From positions 1-64,000 of the forward strand of contig JAMWZY010000008.1 of assembly GCA_024281825.1 (NCBI GenBank): DNA of 64,000 nucleotides, given 5' to 3'. The notes under the pieces were generated by a model. It made no database searches. It saw only the letters and a program-made list of their open reading frames with translations, and was not told where the DNA came from. This document shows, piece by piece, positions 32,809-43,353 of the stretch. The DNA is from Nitrosomonas sp. GTDB lineage: Bacteria; Pseudomonadota; Gammaproteobacteria; Burkholderiales; Nitrosomonadaceae. Made by a program: the position numbers and the translations under genes. Position 1 is the stretch's first letter. Each line of letters opens with the position of its first letter.

Positions 32809-33222
32809 ATGGCACGCCGATCAAAGCATCGTCTCATGAATGACATCAATGTAGTCCCTTACATTGATGTCATGCTTGTATTATTGATAATCTTTATGGT
32901 CACAGCACCGATGATCAATCATGGACAAATCGAACTTCCTCAGATTGGTAAGTCTTTGGCCACTCCTGTGCTACCTTTGGAAATAATCATCAAAGCAAAT
33001 GGGGATCTTTATTTGCGTGATCGAACAAAAACCTCTGTAGAACAAAAGCTTAATAAACCAGAATTAATTGAAACTATCAAACAAAAACAATCTGGAAATC
33101 CCGAACAAGCTGTTGTGATAGCAGCTGATAAAAATGTGCGTTACGAAGAAGTCATTAAAGTGATGGATGTGCTACAACAGTACCAAGTACAGAAAGTTGG
33201 TTTGCTGACTCAACAGAAATAG
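32809..33222 (+). CDS. tolR: TolR, proton-channel partner of TolQ
   Basis: A 137-residue ExbD/TolR protein. The single N-terminal helix contains the essential Asp in V-P-Y-I-D-V-M-L-V-L-L-I-I-F-M-V. The periplasmic domain (about 60-137) ends in V-M-D-V-L-Q-Q-Y-Q-V-Q-K-V-G-L. It lies 18 bp after tolQ. Confidence 0.95.
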   Translation: MARRSKHRLMNDINVVPYIDVMLVLLIIFMVTAPMINHGQIELPQIGKSLATPVLPLEIIIKANGDLYLRDRTKTSVEQKLNKPELIETIKQKQSGNPEQAVVIAADKNVRYEEVIKVMDVLQQYQVQKVGLLTQQK

Positions 33223-33232
33223 AACATTGATA

Positions 33233-34141
33233 ATGAGTATCAACGTACTCCACTTTCACTCTTATTCAGAACCCAAGAAATTTTTATCCGGTGCACTGGC
33301 ATTACTCATGCACATCATGTTCATTGCCATGATGGTTTTTGGTTTAAGTTGGAAGAATCAGCCACCGGAAGGCATGATAGTTGATTTATGGAGCGAACTT
33401 CCAAAGCCTGTTCAAGAACCCGAACCCGTAGCATCCCGGGAACCATCAAAAGCTATACCTCCTTCCGAACCACTGAAACCAAAACCTATTGAACCTCCTA
33501 AGCCTGAAGTCCCGATAAAACCAGAATCCAGTAAACAAACGACCTCTCCTAAAGAAATCACACCACCTATTAAAAAACCAGATATCGAACTCAAGCAGAA
33601 ACCTGAGCCGATTAAGGAGATTAAACCGAATTTAGAAGATCTTAAGAAAAAAGAGATCGAAGAAAGATTAAAAAAAATTGAAGCACAAAAAAAAGAACAG
33701 GAATTAGAAAAGAAACAAGCTTTAGAGAAGCAAAAAGAAATTGAGAAACAAAAAGAATTAGCTGCACAAAAACAAAAAGAGCAGGAGGCAAAAGCACGCC
33801 GTGATGCTGAAGCACGACACGCAGCAGCACAGCAAGTCGCCGCAAGAAATCAAATAGCGGGTGAGATTGCGAAATACAAAGCGATGATTCTCGCCAAAAT
33901 AAGAAGTAGAATCGTAATGCCACCAGACCTCCCAGGGAATCCAGTGGTAGAATTCAAAGTAACATTATTGCCCGGCGGCGATATTCTTGATGTCAAGTTG
34001 AGCAAAAGTAGTGGTTACTCGGCTTTTGATAGTGCGGTTGAACGTGCGATATTTTTATCCAAGCCGCTACCTTTACCGCCTGACCCTGCTTTATTTAACG
34101 AGTTTCGTAACTTAAACATTACCGTACACTATCGTGAATGA
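33233..34141 (+). CDS. tolA: TolA, energised trans-envelope linker
   Basis: A 302-residue protein. One N-terminal helix (about 19-42) is followed by a Pro/Lys/Glu-rich stretch (60-130), a long K/E/Q/A coiled coil (130-205), and a C-terminal TonB-like domain (I-R-S-R-I-V-M-P-P onwards) that binds TolB and Pal. The start at the ATG 33233 is preferred over a TTG two codons upstream. Low-complexity stretches make the middle prone to length change. Confidence 0.93.
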   Translation: MSINVLHFHSYSEPKKFLSGALALLMHIMFIAMMVFGLSWKNQPPEGMIVDLWSELPKPVQEPEPVASREPSKAIPPSEPLKPKPIEPPKPEVPIKPESSKQTTSPKEITPPIKKPDIELKQKPEPIKEIKPNLEDLKKKEIEERLKKIEAQKKEQELEKKQALEKQKEIEKQKELAAQKQKEQEAKARRDAEARHAAAQQVAARNQIAGEIAKYKAMILAKIRSRIVMPPDLPGNPVVEFKVTLLPGGDILDVKLSKSSGYSAFDSAVERAIFLSKPLPLPPDPALFNEFRNLNITVHYRE

Positions 34142-34188
34142 TTGCTATAATCGGTATACATTTTTTGATTTTATAAATTTTATGCGTC

Positions 34189-35487
34189 ATGTTTCCTGAT
34201 CGGATCAAATTCCTTTTCTGCGCTCTCATCCTCTCTTGTGGTTGGATAAGTTTTCCATCACTTGCCCAACTGAATATTGAGATTTTTGGTGGTGGAGCGG
34301 CACGAATTCCAATTGCCATTGTCCCTTTTGCGGATGAAAATCGACTCCAACAAAACATCACTTCCGTAATTGGTGCCGATTTACAGCGCACTGGGTTATT
34401 TAAGTTAGTAGATACCTCAGGAGCGTCACCACACATCCCTGCGGATGTCGTTTTCCCTGATTGGATCAATCGTGGCGCTTCTGCATTAGTGATTGGACGA
34501 ACAATTGCAATGCCTGGAGATCAAGTTGAAATACAATTCCGTCTAATGGATGTATCAAAAAAAACGCAACTGACTGGACTCGGAATCACAGTACCTTCCT
34601 CTCAATTACGATCCGCTGCACACCGGATTGCGGATGTTATTTATGAAGCACTAACCGGTGACGTAGGCGTATTCAGTACACGCATTGCTTACGTGTTAAA
34701 ACAAGGAAACAAATACGCACTTCAAGTAGCAGATGCCGATGGTTATAACGCTCAGTCGATCATCGAATATAACGAACCGATTATTTCTCCGTCATGGTCG
34801 CCTGATGGTAATCGACTCGCCTATGTATCCTTTGAAAACAAAAAACCGGTCGTATATGTGCAAACACTTGCAACACGGCAACGCCATGCAGTCGCTAATT
34901 TCAAAGGAAGCAATAGCGCACCTGCTTGGTCGCCTGATGGCAATCGACTGGCTGTGGTATTAACCGGTCAAGGTGGATCACAAATCTTCTTAATTAATGC
35001 CGATGGAAGTGGCTTACAAAGGCTTAGCAGAAGCTCTAGCATTGATACCGAACCCAATTTTTCTCCAGATGGGCGTTATATCTTATTTACCTCCGATCGA
35101 GGTGGTAGTCCACAAATTTATCGCATGGCTGTTACTCAATCAGAAAACCCCAATGCGGAACGCATGACTTTTGAGGGAAGCTATAATGTTAGTCCGGATT
35201 ATAGTCATAATGGTAAAAGCTATACTTTTATTCATCGCAATAACAATCAATTTAATGTGGCTGTACAAGAAATCGGCTCACGTCAAGTACAGATACTGAC
35301 TAACTCCAAATTTGATGAATCTCCCAGTTTTGCACCGAATGGCAAAATGATTTTGTATGCAACTGAAATTAATGGGCGTGGTATATTGTCGGCTGTATCA
35401 AGTGATGGCCAAACAAAGCAGCACCTATCAGTACAATCTGGCGATATCAGAGAACCTGCATGGGGTCCGTTGCCGAAATGGAAATAA
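34189..35487 (+). CDS. tolB: TolB, periplasmic beta-propeller of Tol-Pal
   Basis: A 432-residue periplasmic protein. The signal peptide is followed by an N-terminal domain (27-165) that contacts TolA. A six-bladed propeller follows, with repeated S-P-S-W-S-P-D-G-N-R-L-A and A-P-A-W-S-P-D-G-N-R-L-A motifs. It shuttles between Pal and TolA. It begins 47 bp after tolA. Confidence 0.95.
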   Translation: MFPDRIKFLFCALILSCGWISFPSLAQLNIEIFGGGAARIPIAIVPFADENRLQQNITSVIGADLQRTGLFKLVDTSGASPHIPADVVFPDWINRGASALVIGRTIAMPGDQVEIQFRLMDVSKKTQLTGLGITVPSSQLRSAAHRIADVIYEALTGDVGVFSTRIAYVLKQGNKYALQVADADGYNAQSIIEYNEPIISPSWSPDGNRLAYVSFENKKPVVYVQTLATRQRHAVANFKGSNSAPAWSPDGNRLAVVLTGQGGSQIFLINADGSGLQRLSRSSSIDTEPNFSPDGRYILFTSDRGGSPQIYRMAVTQSENPNAERMTFEGSYNVSPDYSHNGKSYTFIHRNNNQFNVAVQEIGSRQVQILTNSKFDESPSFAPNGKMILYATEINGRGILSAVSSDGQTKQHLSVQSGDIREPAWGPLPKWK

Positions 35488-35522
35488 CAGAGATTGATTT
35501 TTTAATGACAGAGGGTAAATAA

Positions 35523-36035
35523 ATGAAAAAGTTACTGAGTGTTTCTTTGATTGTTTTGTTATCTGCTTGTGCCAGCCAAACAACCCAACCTGAGGTAGAT
35601 GATTTAAATTCAGGCAACAACATGGGAAATACGAATTTATCGGGTTCAGGATCCGGCAGGCCCGGTTATTTCAACCAACTGCAAGACCCAAACAGTATCT
35701 TGTCGCAACGTAGTGTTTACTATGATTTTGATAGCTACTCCGTTAAAGGTGAATATCGAGAAATGGTGTTAGCGCATGCTAAATTACTACGTGACAACCC
35801 TGATGCTAGCATCATTCTACAGGGTAACACTGATGATCGCGGTAGCCGCGAGTATAATTTAGCACTAGGTCAGCGCCGTGCTGATGGCGTCAGAAACATG
35901 ATGACATTAGCAGGCGCCGGAGATAATCAAATTGAAGCCGTCAGCTTTGGTGAAGAAAAACCTCGCGCGCTAGGAAGTGGTGAATCGGCCTGGAGTCAAA
36001 ACCGTCGTGCGGATATTGTCTATCGAGGTGAGTAA
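35523..36035 (+). CDS. pal: Pal, peptidoglycan-associated lipoprotein
   Basis: A 170-residue outer-membrane lipoprotein. The lipobox is L-S-A-C with Cys16. The OmpA-like peptidoglycan-binding domain has Y-Y-D-F-D-S-Y near residue 66 and the diaminopimelate-binding N-T-D-D-R-G-S-R-E-Y-N-L-A-L-G-Q-R-R-A. The stop shares one base with the cpoB start. Confidence 0.95.
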   Translation: MKKLLSVSLIVLLSACASQTTQPEVDDLNSGNNMGNTNLSGSGSGRPGYFNQLQDPNSILSQRSVYYDFDSYSVKGEYREMVLAHAKLLRDNPDASIILQGNTDDRGSREYNLALGQRRADGVRNMMTLAGAGDNQIEAVSFGEEKPRALGSGESAWSQNRRADIVYRGE

Positions 36036-36955
36036 TGATGCTGATACGTGCTTCTTTGTTAATATTGATACTGTGGTGCAATACCAGCCATGCAGGATTG
36101 TTTGGTAATGACGAAGAATTAGAGGAATTACGTAAACAAGTCGGTGCAATGGAAGCACGTATCGCTAAAATGGAACAGGTACTGAATAATCAAGGTTTGA
36201 TAGACCTATATAGCAAAGTAGAAACGCTGGGTATTGAGTTGAACAAACTCAATGGTCAAATTGAAACACTGAATAATGAAAATTCTTTATTGCAGAAAAG
36301 ACAAAAGGATTTTTATATTGATCTTGATAATCGGTTACGCTCAATAGAAGAATCCGGGGCTAAGCCGGTAACACCTTCTTCGACTGGAAAAGACTCTCGC
36401 CGTAGTCAGATCGAATCTTCACCCGAAGAATCAGTAACGACTATTTCAGCTTTATCTCCCAACAGTTCAAGCATTGATGAAACTGAAGAAGGCGCATCAA
36501 TTGATTTGCCCGAACCCAGCACACCCTCTTCCAATGCAATCAATAAACCAATAACAGCTAACGAGTTGATTGCTCCAACTGCCGTAGAAAATGATGCGTA
36601 TAAGCAAGCTTATGGAATGTTTAAAAATGGCGACTACATAAACGCCATCAAACAGTTTGAAAATTTTCTCATTGACTATCCTAATTCTAGCCTCGCACCG
36701 GGCGCTGCCTACTGGATCGGTAATGCACGTTATGCCTTACGTGATTATCAATTAGCAATCGAAGCACAAAGAAAACTCATTAGTACCTACCCAAATAGCC
36801 TGAAGACACCCGATGCATTTTTAAATATTGCTAGTAGTCAACAGGAATTGGGTGATCGGAAAGCCAGTCAACATACCCTTAAAGATTTAATTGCAAAATT
36901 TCCACAAAGTGATGCTGCCAAAAAAGCCAAGCAGCGTTTAGCCCATATCAAATAA
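36035..36955 (+). CDS. cpoB: CpoB/YbgF, cell-division coordinator
   Basis: A 306-residue periplasmic protein. The signal peptide (cleavage near T-S-H-A) is followed by a trimerising coiled coil (residues 25-105), a Ser/Pro/Thr-rich linker (110-180) and three TPR-like repeats (Y-K-Q-A-Y-G-M-F-K-N-G-D-Y, then A-P-G-A-A-Y-W-I-G-N). It coordinates Tol constriction with peptidoglycan synthesis. Last gene of the tol-pal cluster. Confidence 0.92.
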   Translation: MMLIRASLLILILWCNTSHAGLFGNDEELEELRKQVGAMEARIAKMEQVLNNQGLIDLYSKVETLGIELNKLNGQIETLNNENSLLQKRQKDFYIDLDNRLRSIEESGAKPVTPSSTGKDSRRSQIESSPEESVTTISALSPNSSSIDETEEGASIDLPEPSTPSSNAINKPITANELIAPTAVENDAYKQAYGMFKNGDYINAIKQFENFLIDYPNSSLAPGAAYWIGNARYALRDYQLAIEAQRKLISTYPNSLKTPDAFLNIASSQQELGDRKASQHTLKDLIAKFPQSDAAKKAKQRLAHIK

Positions 36956-37024
36956 TCTTTCTTGTAGCAAAGCACTATCAATCTTTTTTATCCCACAAAA
37001 CGCATCTCGTTACGGTAGTAAATT

Positions 37025-37684
37025 GTGCAAGCGCCAGAAGAAATCACAACTTTACGGATTAGTGAGATATTTTACTCGTTACAAGGCGAGACAAGTCGAA
37101 TGGGACTACCAACTGTTTTCATTCGATTAACCGGATGCCCCTTGCGTTGCCATTATTGTGATACGACCTACGCTTTTACCGGTGGTAGCAACTTCACAAT
37201 CGCGCAAATTCTGGCACAAGTAGCTCAATATAAAACTCAATTTGTTACTGTTACGGGCGGCGAGCCACTCGCACAAAAAGCATGTCTGCCGCTGCTAACT
37301 GCTTTATGCGATGCGCAATACTCGGTTTCCCTAGAAACCAGCGGTGCATTGAATCTTTCCCAAGTTGATACGCGCGTCAGTAAAATCATGGATATCAAAA
37401 CCCCCGACTCGGGCGAATCCGACAAAAATAATTGGGCGAACCTGGAATACCTAACTCAACGTGATGAAATTAAATTCGTGCTATGCAGTGAAGAAGATTT
37501 TCATTGGGCTTCGCACATGATACAAAACCATCAATTACAAGAAATCTGCCCAATTCTATTCTCTCCTGTGTATTCTAATTTACCTCCAGAAACACTGGCT
37601 AATTGGATTTTACGTGATCAAGTGCCGGTCAGGATGCAAATTCAATTACATAAATTAATCTGGGGAGAAGGCCCTGGACGTTAA
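37025..37684 (+). CDS. queE: QueE, 7-carboxy-7-deazaguanine synthase
   Basis: A 219-residue radical-SAM enzyme of queuosine biosynthesis, converting carboxytetrahydropterin to 7-carboxy-7-deazaguanine. The cluster motif is C-P-L-R-C-H-Y-C (CX3CX2C type) near residues 38-45, with V-T-G-G-E-P-L downstream. The start is a GTG at 37025. It is followed by queC 35 bp later, so two successive pathway steps are co-encoded. No preQ1 riboswitch was recognised in the 70-bp upstream gap. Confidence 0.94.
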   Translation: MQAPEEITTLRISEIFYSLQGETSRMGLPTVFIRLTGCPLRCHYCDTTYAFTGGSNFTIAQILAQVAQYKTQFVTVTGGEPLAQKACLPLLTALCDAQYSVSLETSGALNLSQVDTRVSKIMDIKTPDSGESDKNNWANLEYLTQRDEIKFVLCSEEDFHWASHMIQNHQLQEICPILFSPVYSNLPPETLANWILRDQVPVRMQIQLHKLIWGEGPGR

Positions 37685-37719
37685 GCATTAGATAATCTTA
37701 TCCTTTCCAACGATACGTT

Positions 37720-38397
37720 ATGAAAAAAGCCGTAGTATTGTTATCAGGTGGTTTAGATTCTGCAACTACATTGGCTATCGCCCGAAATCAACAATTTGCA
37801 TGCTATGCGTTGAGCGTTCACTATGGCCAACGACACCAGTCCGAATTAACCGCCGCACAACATATTGCCCGTCAGTTGCAAGCTCGTGAGCACAGATTGA
37901 TCACGGTAGATCTATCAGTATTTGGTGGATCGGCTCTGACTGATGAATCAATCGCTGTACCAACCAATGGCGCAATCAAAGATACGATCCCCATCACCTA
38001 CGTTCCCGCGAGAAATACCATCATGTTGTCGCTCGCACTGGCATGGGCGGAAACCTTAGCATGCCAAGATATTTTTATAGGCGTCAATGCAATTGACTAT
38101 TCAGGCTATCCCGATTGTCGATCGGAGTACATTACAGCCTTTGAGAAAATGGCTAATCTAGCAACCAAAGCAACGACAGAAGGAAAAAAAATCACTCTTC
38201 ATACGCCACTTATTCATTTGAGCAAAGGTGATATCATCCTTACTGGTATTGCATTAGGCGTTGAATATGGCGCGACGATTTCCTGCTATCAAGCAGATAA
38301 ATTGGGGCAAGCATGCGGACACTGCGATTCTTGCCGCATTCGTAAAGCTGGATTTGCAGCAGCCGGAATCGCAGATCCAACGCGTTATCGCGCTTAA
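37720..38397 (+). CDS. queC: QueC, 7-cyano-7-deazaguanine synthase
   Basis: A 225-residue ATP-dependent enzyme making preQ0. The PP-loop is S-G-G-L-D-S at residues 8-13, with Y-V-P-A-R-N-T-I-M and [10 protein letters not shown]; the C-terminal zinc motif is C-G-H-C-D-S-C preceded by another Cys. It pairs with queE. Confidence 0.95.
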   Translation: MKKAVVLLSGGLDSATTLAIARNQQFACYALSVHYGQRHQSELTAAQHIARQLQAREHRLITVDLSVFGGSALTDESIAVPTNGAIKDTIPITYVPARNTIMLSLALAWAETLACQDIFIGVNAIDYSGYPDCRSEYITAFEKMANLATKATTEGKKITLHTPLIHLSKGDIILTGIALGVEYGATISCYQADKLGQACGHCDSCRIRKAGFAAAGIADPTRYRA

Positions 38398-38524
38398 ATG
38401 GAGACCAACACACCGCACAATCAGATTACTCAGTCATCATATTATCCGTTGCATGAATTTGCTTAGCTAATGGTAATATATGGTTTTGGCTGATTTATAA
38501 AAACTTCAAAGGATTAGTATCGTA

Positions 38525-39772
38525 ATGTTTGCAAAGAATCACACCCTAGAAAATATCGACTCCGAGATCTGGCAAGCGATTAAAGGCGAAGTTAAACGCC
38601 AAGAAGAATACATCGAATTAATCGCATCGGAAAATTATGCCAGTCCAGCCGTCATGCAAGCACAAGGCTCTGTACTGACGAACAAGTACGCCGAAGGCTA
38701 TCCAAATAAACGTTATTACGGCGGCTGCATGTATGCCGACCAGGTTGAACAACTTGCAATTGATCGATTGAAAGCCTTATTTGATGCCGAATATGTCAAT
38801 GTACAACCGCATTCAGGATCGCAAGCCAATGCAGCGGTTTATTTATCGGCGCTAAAACCTGGCGATACCCTATTAGGCATGTCTTTGGCGCACGGTGGAC
38901 ATTTGACGCACGGCTCAAGTGTCAATATGAGTGGTAAAATTTTTCATTCTGTGCCCTATGGCTTAGAACCGGAAACAGAATTGCTTAATTATGATGAAGT
39001 AGAACGATTAGCCCATGAACACAAACCCAAAATGATTGTAGCGGGCGCTTCAGCATATGCACGTGTCATAGATTGGAAGCGCTTTCGTGCAATTGCCGAT
39101 GCAGTCGGCGCTTATTTATTCGTTGACATGGCACATTATGCCGGATTGGTTGCCGCAGGCTTATACCCTAACCCGGTTGGCATCGCTGATTTTGTTACCA
39201 GCACCACGCACAAAACCTTACGCGGTCCTCGCGGTGGCATCATCATGGCTAAACCTGAGCATGAAAAAGCCCTCAACTCCGCTATTTTCCCGCAAACCCA
39301 GGGTGGGCCACTAATGCACGTAATCGCGGCTAAAGCCGTTGCCTTCAAGGAAGCTGCAACGAAAGAATTCCAAGATTATCAAATACAAGTCATTGACAAT
39401 GCACGCGTGATGGCAAAAGTGCTGACACAACGTGGTTTGCGTATCGTGTCAGGACAAACCGATTGCCATATGTTTCTAGTCGATTTACGTGCAATGAATC
39501 TAACCGGTAAGCATGCCGAAGAATCTCTTGAAAAAGCTCATATTACCGTGAATAAAAATGCTATCCCCAATGATCCACAAAAACCTTTCGTTACAAGTGG
39601 GATTCGCGTCGGTTCACCCGCAATTACAACACGGGGTTTTGAGGAATTAGAAGCGGAACAATTGGCTAATTTAATCGCCGATGTGTTAGCAACACCCGAT
39701 GACGATGCAGTTTTGTCGCGAGTTGCAGCGGAAGCCAAACAACTGTGTAGAAAGTTTCCTGTATATGGCTAA
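38525..39772 (+). CDS. glyA: GlyA, serine hydroxymethyltransferase
   Basis: A 415-residue PLP enzyme interconverting serine and glycine with tetrahydrofolate. Motifs are [13 protein letters not shown] near residue 28, [10 protein letters not shown], and the PLP lysine in [15 protein letters not shown]. It is followed by nrdR and ribD as in many betaproteobacteria. Confidence 0.96.
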   Translation: MFAKNHTLENIDSEIWQAIKGEVKRQEEYIELIASENYASPAVMQAQGSVLTNKYAEGYPNKRYYGGCMYADQVEQLAIDRLKALFDAEYVNVQPHSGSQANAAVYLSALKPGDTLLGMSLAHGGHLTHGSSVNMSGKIFHSVPYGLEPETELLNYDEVERLAHEHKPKMIVAGASAYARVIDWKRFRAIADAVGAYLFVDMAHYAGLVAAGLYPNPVGIADFVTSTTHKTLRGPRGGIIMAKPEHEKALNSAIFPQTQGGPLMHVIAAKAVAFKEAATKEFQDYQIQVIDNARVMAKVLTQRGLRIVSGQTDCHMFLVDLRAMNLTGKHAEESLEKAHITVNKNAIPNDPQKPFVTSGIRVGSPAITTRGFEELEAEQLANLIADVLATPDDDAVLSRVAAEAKQLCRKFPVYG

Positions 39773-39813
39773 CAATTTACCACAAAGTCGCAGTCTCTTT
39801 AGTTAGCGATGAA

Positions 39814-40278
39814 ATGAAATGCCCGTTTTGCAATGCTGACGATACCAGTGTCATAGACTCTCGAGATAGTGATGATGGCCACAAGATTCGGCGGCGGCGG
39901 CGCTGCCAAGTTTGTGATAAGCGATTTACAACGTATGAATCGGTTGAACTCCACCTACCTGAAGTAGTAAAACATGATGGTAGTCGCACAGAGTTTGACC
40001 GCAATAAACTTCTCACAGGTTTTAAACGAGCATTACACAAGCGTCCGGTACCAACTAATTACGTTGATGCAGCAATTGACCGCATCGTGCAAAAACTGCT
40101 AAGTACTGGGGAACGTGAGGTATCGTCCCGCAGTATCGGTGAAAGTGTGATGCAAGAACTTTATCACCTCGATAAAGTAGCCTATATCCGTTTCGCATCA
40201 GTGTATAAAAGCTTTCAAGACACCGATGATTTCCGCGATGCGATCCAAGAAGCAGAAAAAAAGCCCGTTAATGATTAA
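39814..40278 (+). CDS. nrdR: NrdR, ribonucleotide reductase repressor
   Basis: A 154-residue regulator. The N-terminal zinc ribbon is C-P-F-C (residues 3-6) with R-R-R-R-C-Q-V-C near 28-35, followed by an ATP-cone domain (50-140) that senses dATP and ATP. It represses nrd genes; its operators would be elsewhere. It lies between glyA and ribD. Confidence 0.95.
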   Translation: MKCPFCNADDTSVIDSRDSDDGHKIRRRRRCQVCDKRFTTYESVELHLPEVVKHDGSRTEFDRNKLLTGFKRALHKRPVPTNYVDAAIDRIVQKLLSTGEREVSSRSIGESVMQELYHLDKVAYIRFASVYKSFQDTDDFRDAIQEAEKKPVND

Positions 40279-40310
40279 TCAATAACTTCCCCCAGTTGAA
40301 CATTACCAAG

Positions 40311-41402
40311 ATGTTTTCTGCTGCCGATCATGCTTTCATGTCATATGCGTTGCAGTTAGCTGAGAAAGGACTATATAGCACCACACCCAATCCCCGTGTT
40401 GGGTGCGTAATCGTTCAAAATGAACAAATCATCGCCAGCGGATGGCACGAAAAGGCGGGTCAACCACATGCCGAAATACATGCATTAAAAATGGCCGGTA
40501 AAGCAGCACGTGGTGCCACCGCCTATGTGACACTTGAGCCATGTAGTCACTATGGATTGACGCCCCCTTGCGTGAATAATTTGATTGAAGCTGGTATTGT
40601 AAAAGTCAATATGGCAATGGAAGATCCTAATCCATTGGTTGCCGGGCGCGGTCAGATGCTATTACAACAAGCCGGTATTACAGTAGCAACGGGATTATTG
40701 GAAGCACAAGCACAAGCACTCAACATTGGCTTTGTTTCACGCATGACACGAAAAAAACCATGGGTGCGCATAAAGATTGCGGCCAGCCTCGATGGAAAAA
40801 CCGCACTCCGGAATGGCGCCAGTCAGTGGATTACTGGGGAAGCAGCGCGAGCCGATGGCCATCGCTGGCGCGCCCGATCTTGTGCCATTATGACTGGCAT
40901 CGGCACTATCAAATCCGATAATCCACAGCTCACGGTACGACATATTGAAACAACTCGCCAGCCGAAAAAAATCGTGCTCGACAGTCAATTATCCATTCCG
41001 CTGAGTGCCTCGCTATTACAAGATGAATCAACCATTATCTTTACCGCTAATCATCACAATCAAGCAAAAATATCACAACTCACAAAATTAGGCGCTCAAG
41101 TAATCCCTTTGCCGACAAATGACGGAAAAGTCGATCTAAAGGGAATGCTAGCGCTGCTGGCAACCGATTTCGCCATAAATGAAATTTTGGTGGAAGCGGG
41201 AAGTAGCCTGAATGGTGCTTTACTCAATGCCAATCTGGTTGATGAAGTTATTTTGTATCTAGCGCCTCATCTGCTTGGCGATAATGCACAAGGCATATTC
41301 AGACTACCTGAATTGGTTGATCTTGAACAGAAAAAAACATTAACTTTTGAAGATATCCGTACAGTAGGGCAAGATATTCGCATTGTCGCGCGCTTTCGAT
41401 AA
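40311..41402 (+). CDS. ribD: RibD, bifunctional riboflavin deaminase/reductase
   Basis: A 363-residue enzyme for steps two and three of riboflavin synthesis. The deaminase domain has the zinc motif H-A-E-I-H-A-L and L-E-P-C-S-H-Y-G-L-T-P-P-C; the reductase domain contains K-I-A-A-S-L-D-G-K-T and I-L-V-E-A-G-S-S-L-N-G-A-L. I choose the ATG at 40311; a TTG five codons upstream is in frame. No FMN riboswitch is visible, since nrdR ends just upstream. Confidence 0.93.
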   Translation: MFSAADHAFMSYALQLAEKGLYSTTPNPRVGCVIVQNEQIIASGWHEKAGQPHAEIHALKMAGKAARGATAYVTLEPCSHYGLTPPCVNNLIEAGIVKVNMAMEDPNPLVAGRGQMLLQQAGITVATGLLEAQAQALNIGFVSRMTRKKPWVRIKIAASLDGKTALRNGASQWITGEAARADGHRWRARSCAIMTGIGTIKSDNPQLTVRHIETTRQPKKIVLDSQLSIPLSASLLQDESTIIFTANHHNQAKISQLTKLGAQVIPLPTNDGKVDLKGMLALLATDFAINEILVEAGSSLNGALLNANLVDEVILYLAPHLLGDNAQGIFRLPELVDLEQKKTLTFEDIRTVGQDIRIVARFR

Positions 41403-41411
41403 AACCACTTA

Positions 41412-41975
41412 CTATTCGCGTACAGGCCGTTTAGCCAATTTACGCTGCAAGGTACGGCGATGCATGTTGAGTATCCTAGCCGTCACAGAAACATTGTTAT
41501 CATTCTCACTCAAAATACGCTGTATATACTCCCATTCCAGTCGACCTACCGATAAGGGATTAGCACTGATCGACAATTCAGAATCACCGCTGGTACGCTC
41601 AAATGCGGCCATGATTTCATCAGCGTCGACAGGCTTTGCCAAATAATGTGTTGCGCCGAGCTTAATTGCCTCAACCGCAGTCGCAATACTTGCGTAGCCA
41701 GTCAGCATCACGATACGTGTGCCTTGATCCAAAGCTTTTAATTTCTCAACCAAAACGAGCCCGGATTCGTTCGATAATTTCAGGTCCACAATGGCATATT
41801 CGGCGACCGCAGATTCGCACAACCTCAATGCATCTTCGATACTATGCGCACAAGTGACCTGAAACCCTCGTTTGGTCATGGCTTTCGCCAGCACACCGCA
41901 AAATACCGTATCATCATCCACAATGAGTAAACTGGGGTTTTCTTCAGTACAGTCTTCTAGAGAAATTTGGTTCAT
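41412..41975 (-). CDS. regA: RegA/ActR/PrrA-type response regulator
   Basis: A 187-residue regulator. The receiver domain (residues 15-130) has acidic pocket V-D-D-D and phospho-acceptor Asp in A-I-V-D-L-K-L; a short linker leads to a Fis-type HTH (V-S-V-T-A-R-I-L-N-M-H-R-R-T-L-Q-R-K-L). The start at 41975 overlaps the kinase stop (ATGA). Members control respiration, electron-transfer and fixation genes in response to redox state. It converges on ribD with 9 bp between stops. Confidence 0.92.
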   Translation of the reverse strand: MNQISLEDCTEENPSLLIVDDDTVFCGVLAKAMTKRGFQVTCAHSIEDALRLCESAVAEYAIVDLKLSNESGLVLVEKLKALDQGTRIVMLTGYASIATAVEAIKLGATHYLAKPVDADEIMAAFERTSGDSELSISANPLSVGRLEWEYIQRILSENDNNVSVTARILNMHRRTLQRKLAKRPVRE

Positions 41976-43243
41976 GTTTTTGTTGCAATGAGTGGTAAAA
42001 CAACTTGTGTACATGCACCACCTCGTTCAAGATTAAACAAGCGTACGCTTCCACCAAAACGTTCGATATTGGCATTGGCAAGAAATAATCCAATTCCAAA
42101 CCCCTGCTGCCCAGGTTTTTTACTGGAAAAAAACGCCTCTCCGGCGCGTTCCATCGCCTCTGCTGATAAACCCTCACCATCATCGACAATCTCAAAATGC
42201 AATATTTGCGAGGTCCAACTACTCTTGATGTCGACGCATTTGGAAGAGGCATCCGCAGCATTATTCAGTAAATTAAGAATCGATTGACTGAGTAGTTGGT
42301 TTTCCATAATTTTGGGCACTGGCTGCACACCATTACTGTGATAGCTAAATTCCACCGAGGGACGTATCAGTTTCCATTTATCCAGAATCTGGTCCAGAAA
42401 TTCATTAATAGGCAATTCACTGCCTTGCTCAGCTCTAGCATGCCCAGCTTTTGCGAGCAAATGAGTGAGCGTTTGCTTACAATGCACAATCTGATCTTTG
42501 AGGATACTAATATTATTCTGGAATTCAGTATCTTGGGTATATTCTTGTTGTAATTCTCCTGCAATCACCGCCATTGTGGAAAGCGGTGTCCCTAGTTCAT
42601 GCGCCGCACCGGCTGCCAAGGTTCCCAACGCGATAATCTGCTCGTTACGTAAAGCTTGCTCGCGTACTTTCGCAAGATCTCGGTCACGATCACGAATGGA
42701 AGAACTCATGCGAACCACAAACCACGCAATAATCACGGTACTCAAAACAAAGGCCAACCACATTCCCGATACGTGCAAAGCAAACTCAATCAGGTGATTT
42801 TCATGGTTATGCGGCAATGGAATGTAAATAAACAGCAGTATTGAATAACAGGCAATAGTGATAATCGCCATTACCCAGGTATAGCGCCAAGGTAGCACCG
42901 CTGCAGTGATGGTCAATGGCAATAAATACAATGAAATAAATGGATTAGTAGAACCACCGCTAAAATAAAGCAAGCAACTAAGCGCCACCACATCAACCAA
43001 TAACTGTAAAAAGAATTCGATATTAGTCACCGGCCATTTTTGATGCAAGCGTATCCACGTGAGAAAGTTGACCAATGCAAGTAATACAATCACCACGATC
43101 ATCTCAGCCCACGGGATAACAATATCGATACTCCAATACATGGCTCCCAGCGCTAAACTCTGCACTGCAATAGCAATATTGCGAAGCAAGAAGAGGCGCT
43201 GCAAATTTTTACTGATAGGTGACTTACTCAGTTCACGAAACAT
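41972..43243 (-). CDS. regB: RegB/PrrB-type redox-sensing histidine kinase
   Basis: A 423-residue membrane kinase. Five or six helices cover residues 20-190 with the quinone-site motif G-G-S-T-N-P-F. The H-box is A-A-H-E-L-G-T-P-L-S, the redox-active Cys lies in Q-I-V-H-C-K-Q-T-L, and the ATP domain has N-L-L-N-N-A-A-D-A-S and G-I-G-L-F-L-A-N-A. All hallmark residues of RegB are present. The start at ATG 43243 is preferred over a TTG three codons upstream. Likely controls respiratory genes of the ammonia oxidiser. Confidence 0.92.
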   Translation of the reverse strand: MFRELSKSPISKNLQRLFLLRNIAIAVQSLALGAMYWSIDIVIPWAEMIVVIVLLALVNFLTWIRLHQKWPVTNIEFFLQLLVDVVALSCLLYFSGGSTNPFISLYLLPLTITAAVLPWRYTWVMAIITIACYSILLFIYIPLPHNHENHLIEFALHVSGMWLAFVLSTVIIAWFVVRMSSSIRDRDRDLAKVREQALRNEQIIALGTLAAGAAHELGTPLSTMAVIAGELQQEYTQDTEFQNNISILKDQIVHCKQTLTHLLAKAGHARAEQGSELPINEFLDQILDKWKLIRPSVEFSYHSNGVQPVPKIMENQLLSQSILNLLNNAADASSKCVDIKSSWTSQILHFEIVDDGEGLSAEAMERAGEAFFSSKKPGQQGFGIGLFLANANIERFGGSVRLFNLERGGACTQVVLPLIATKT

Positions 43244-43353
43244 GAAAAGCAAATGACATGCATTTTATATAAATGCAAAACATTAACTGAAATTTGCAAC
43301 ATTAGCCATGCGACAAATTGTCTCAGGGGAATTAACACACTGATAGATATACA

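Noticed and set aside
36956..40310. Riboswitches ahead of queE, glyA or ribD
   Set aside because: The gaps are short and I see no preQ1, glycine or FMN aptamer-like conserved elements.
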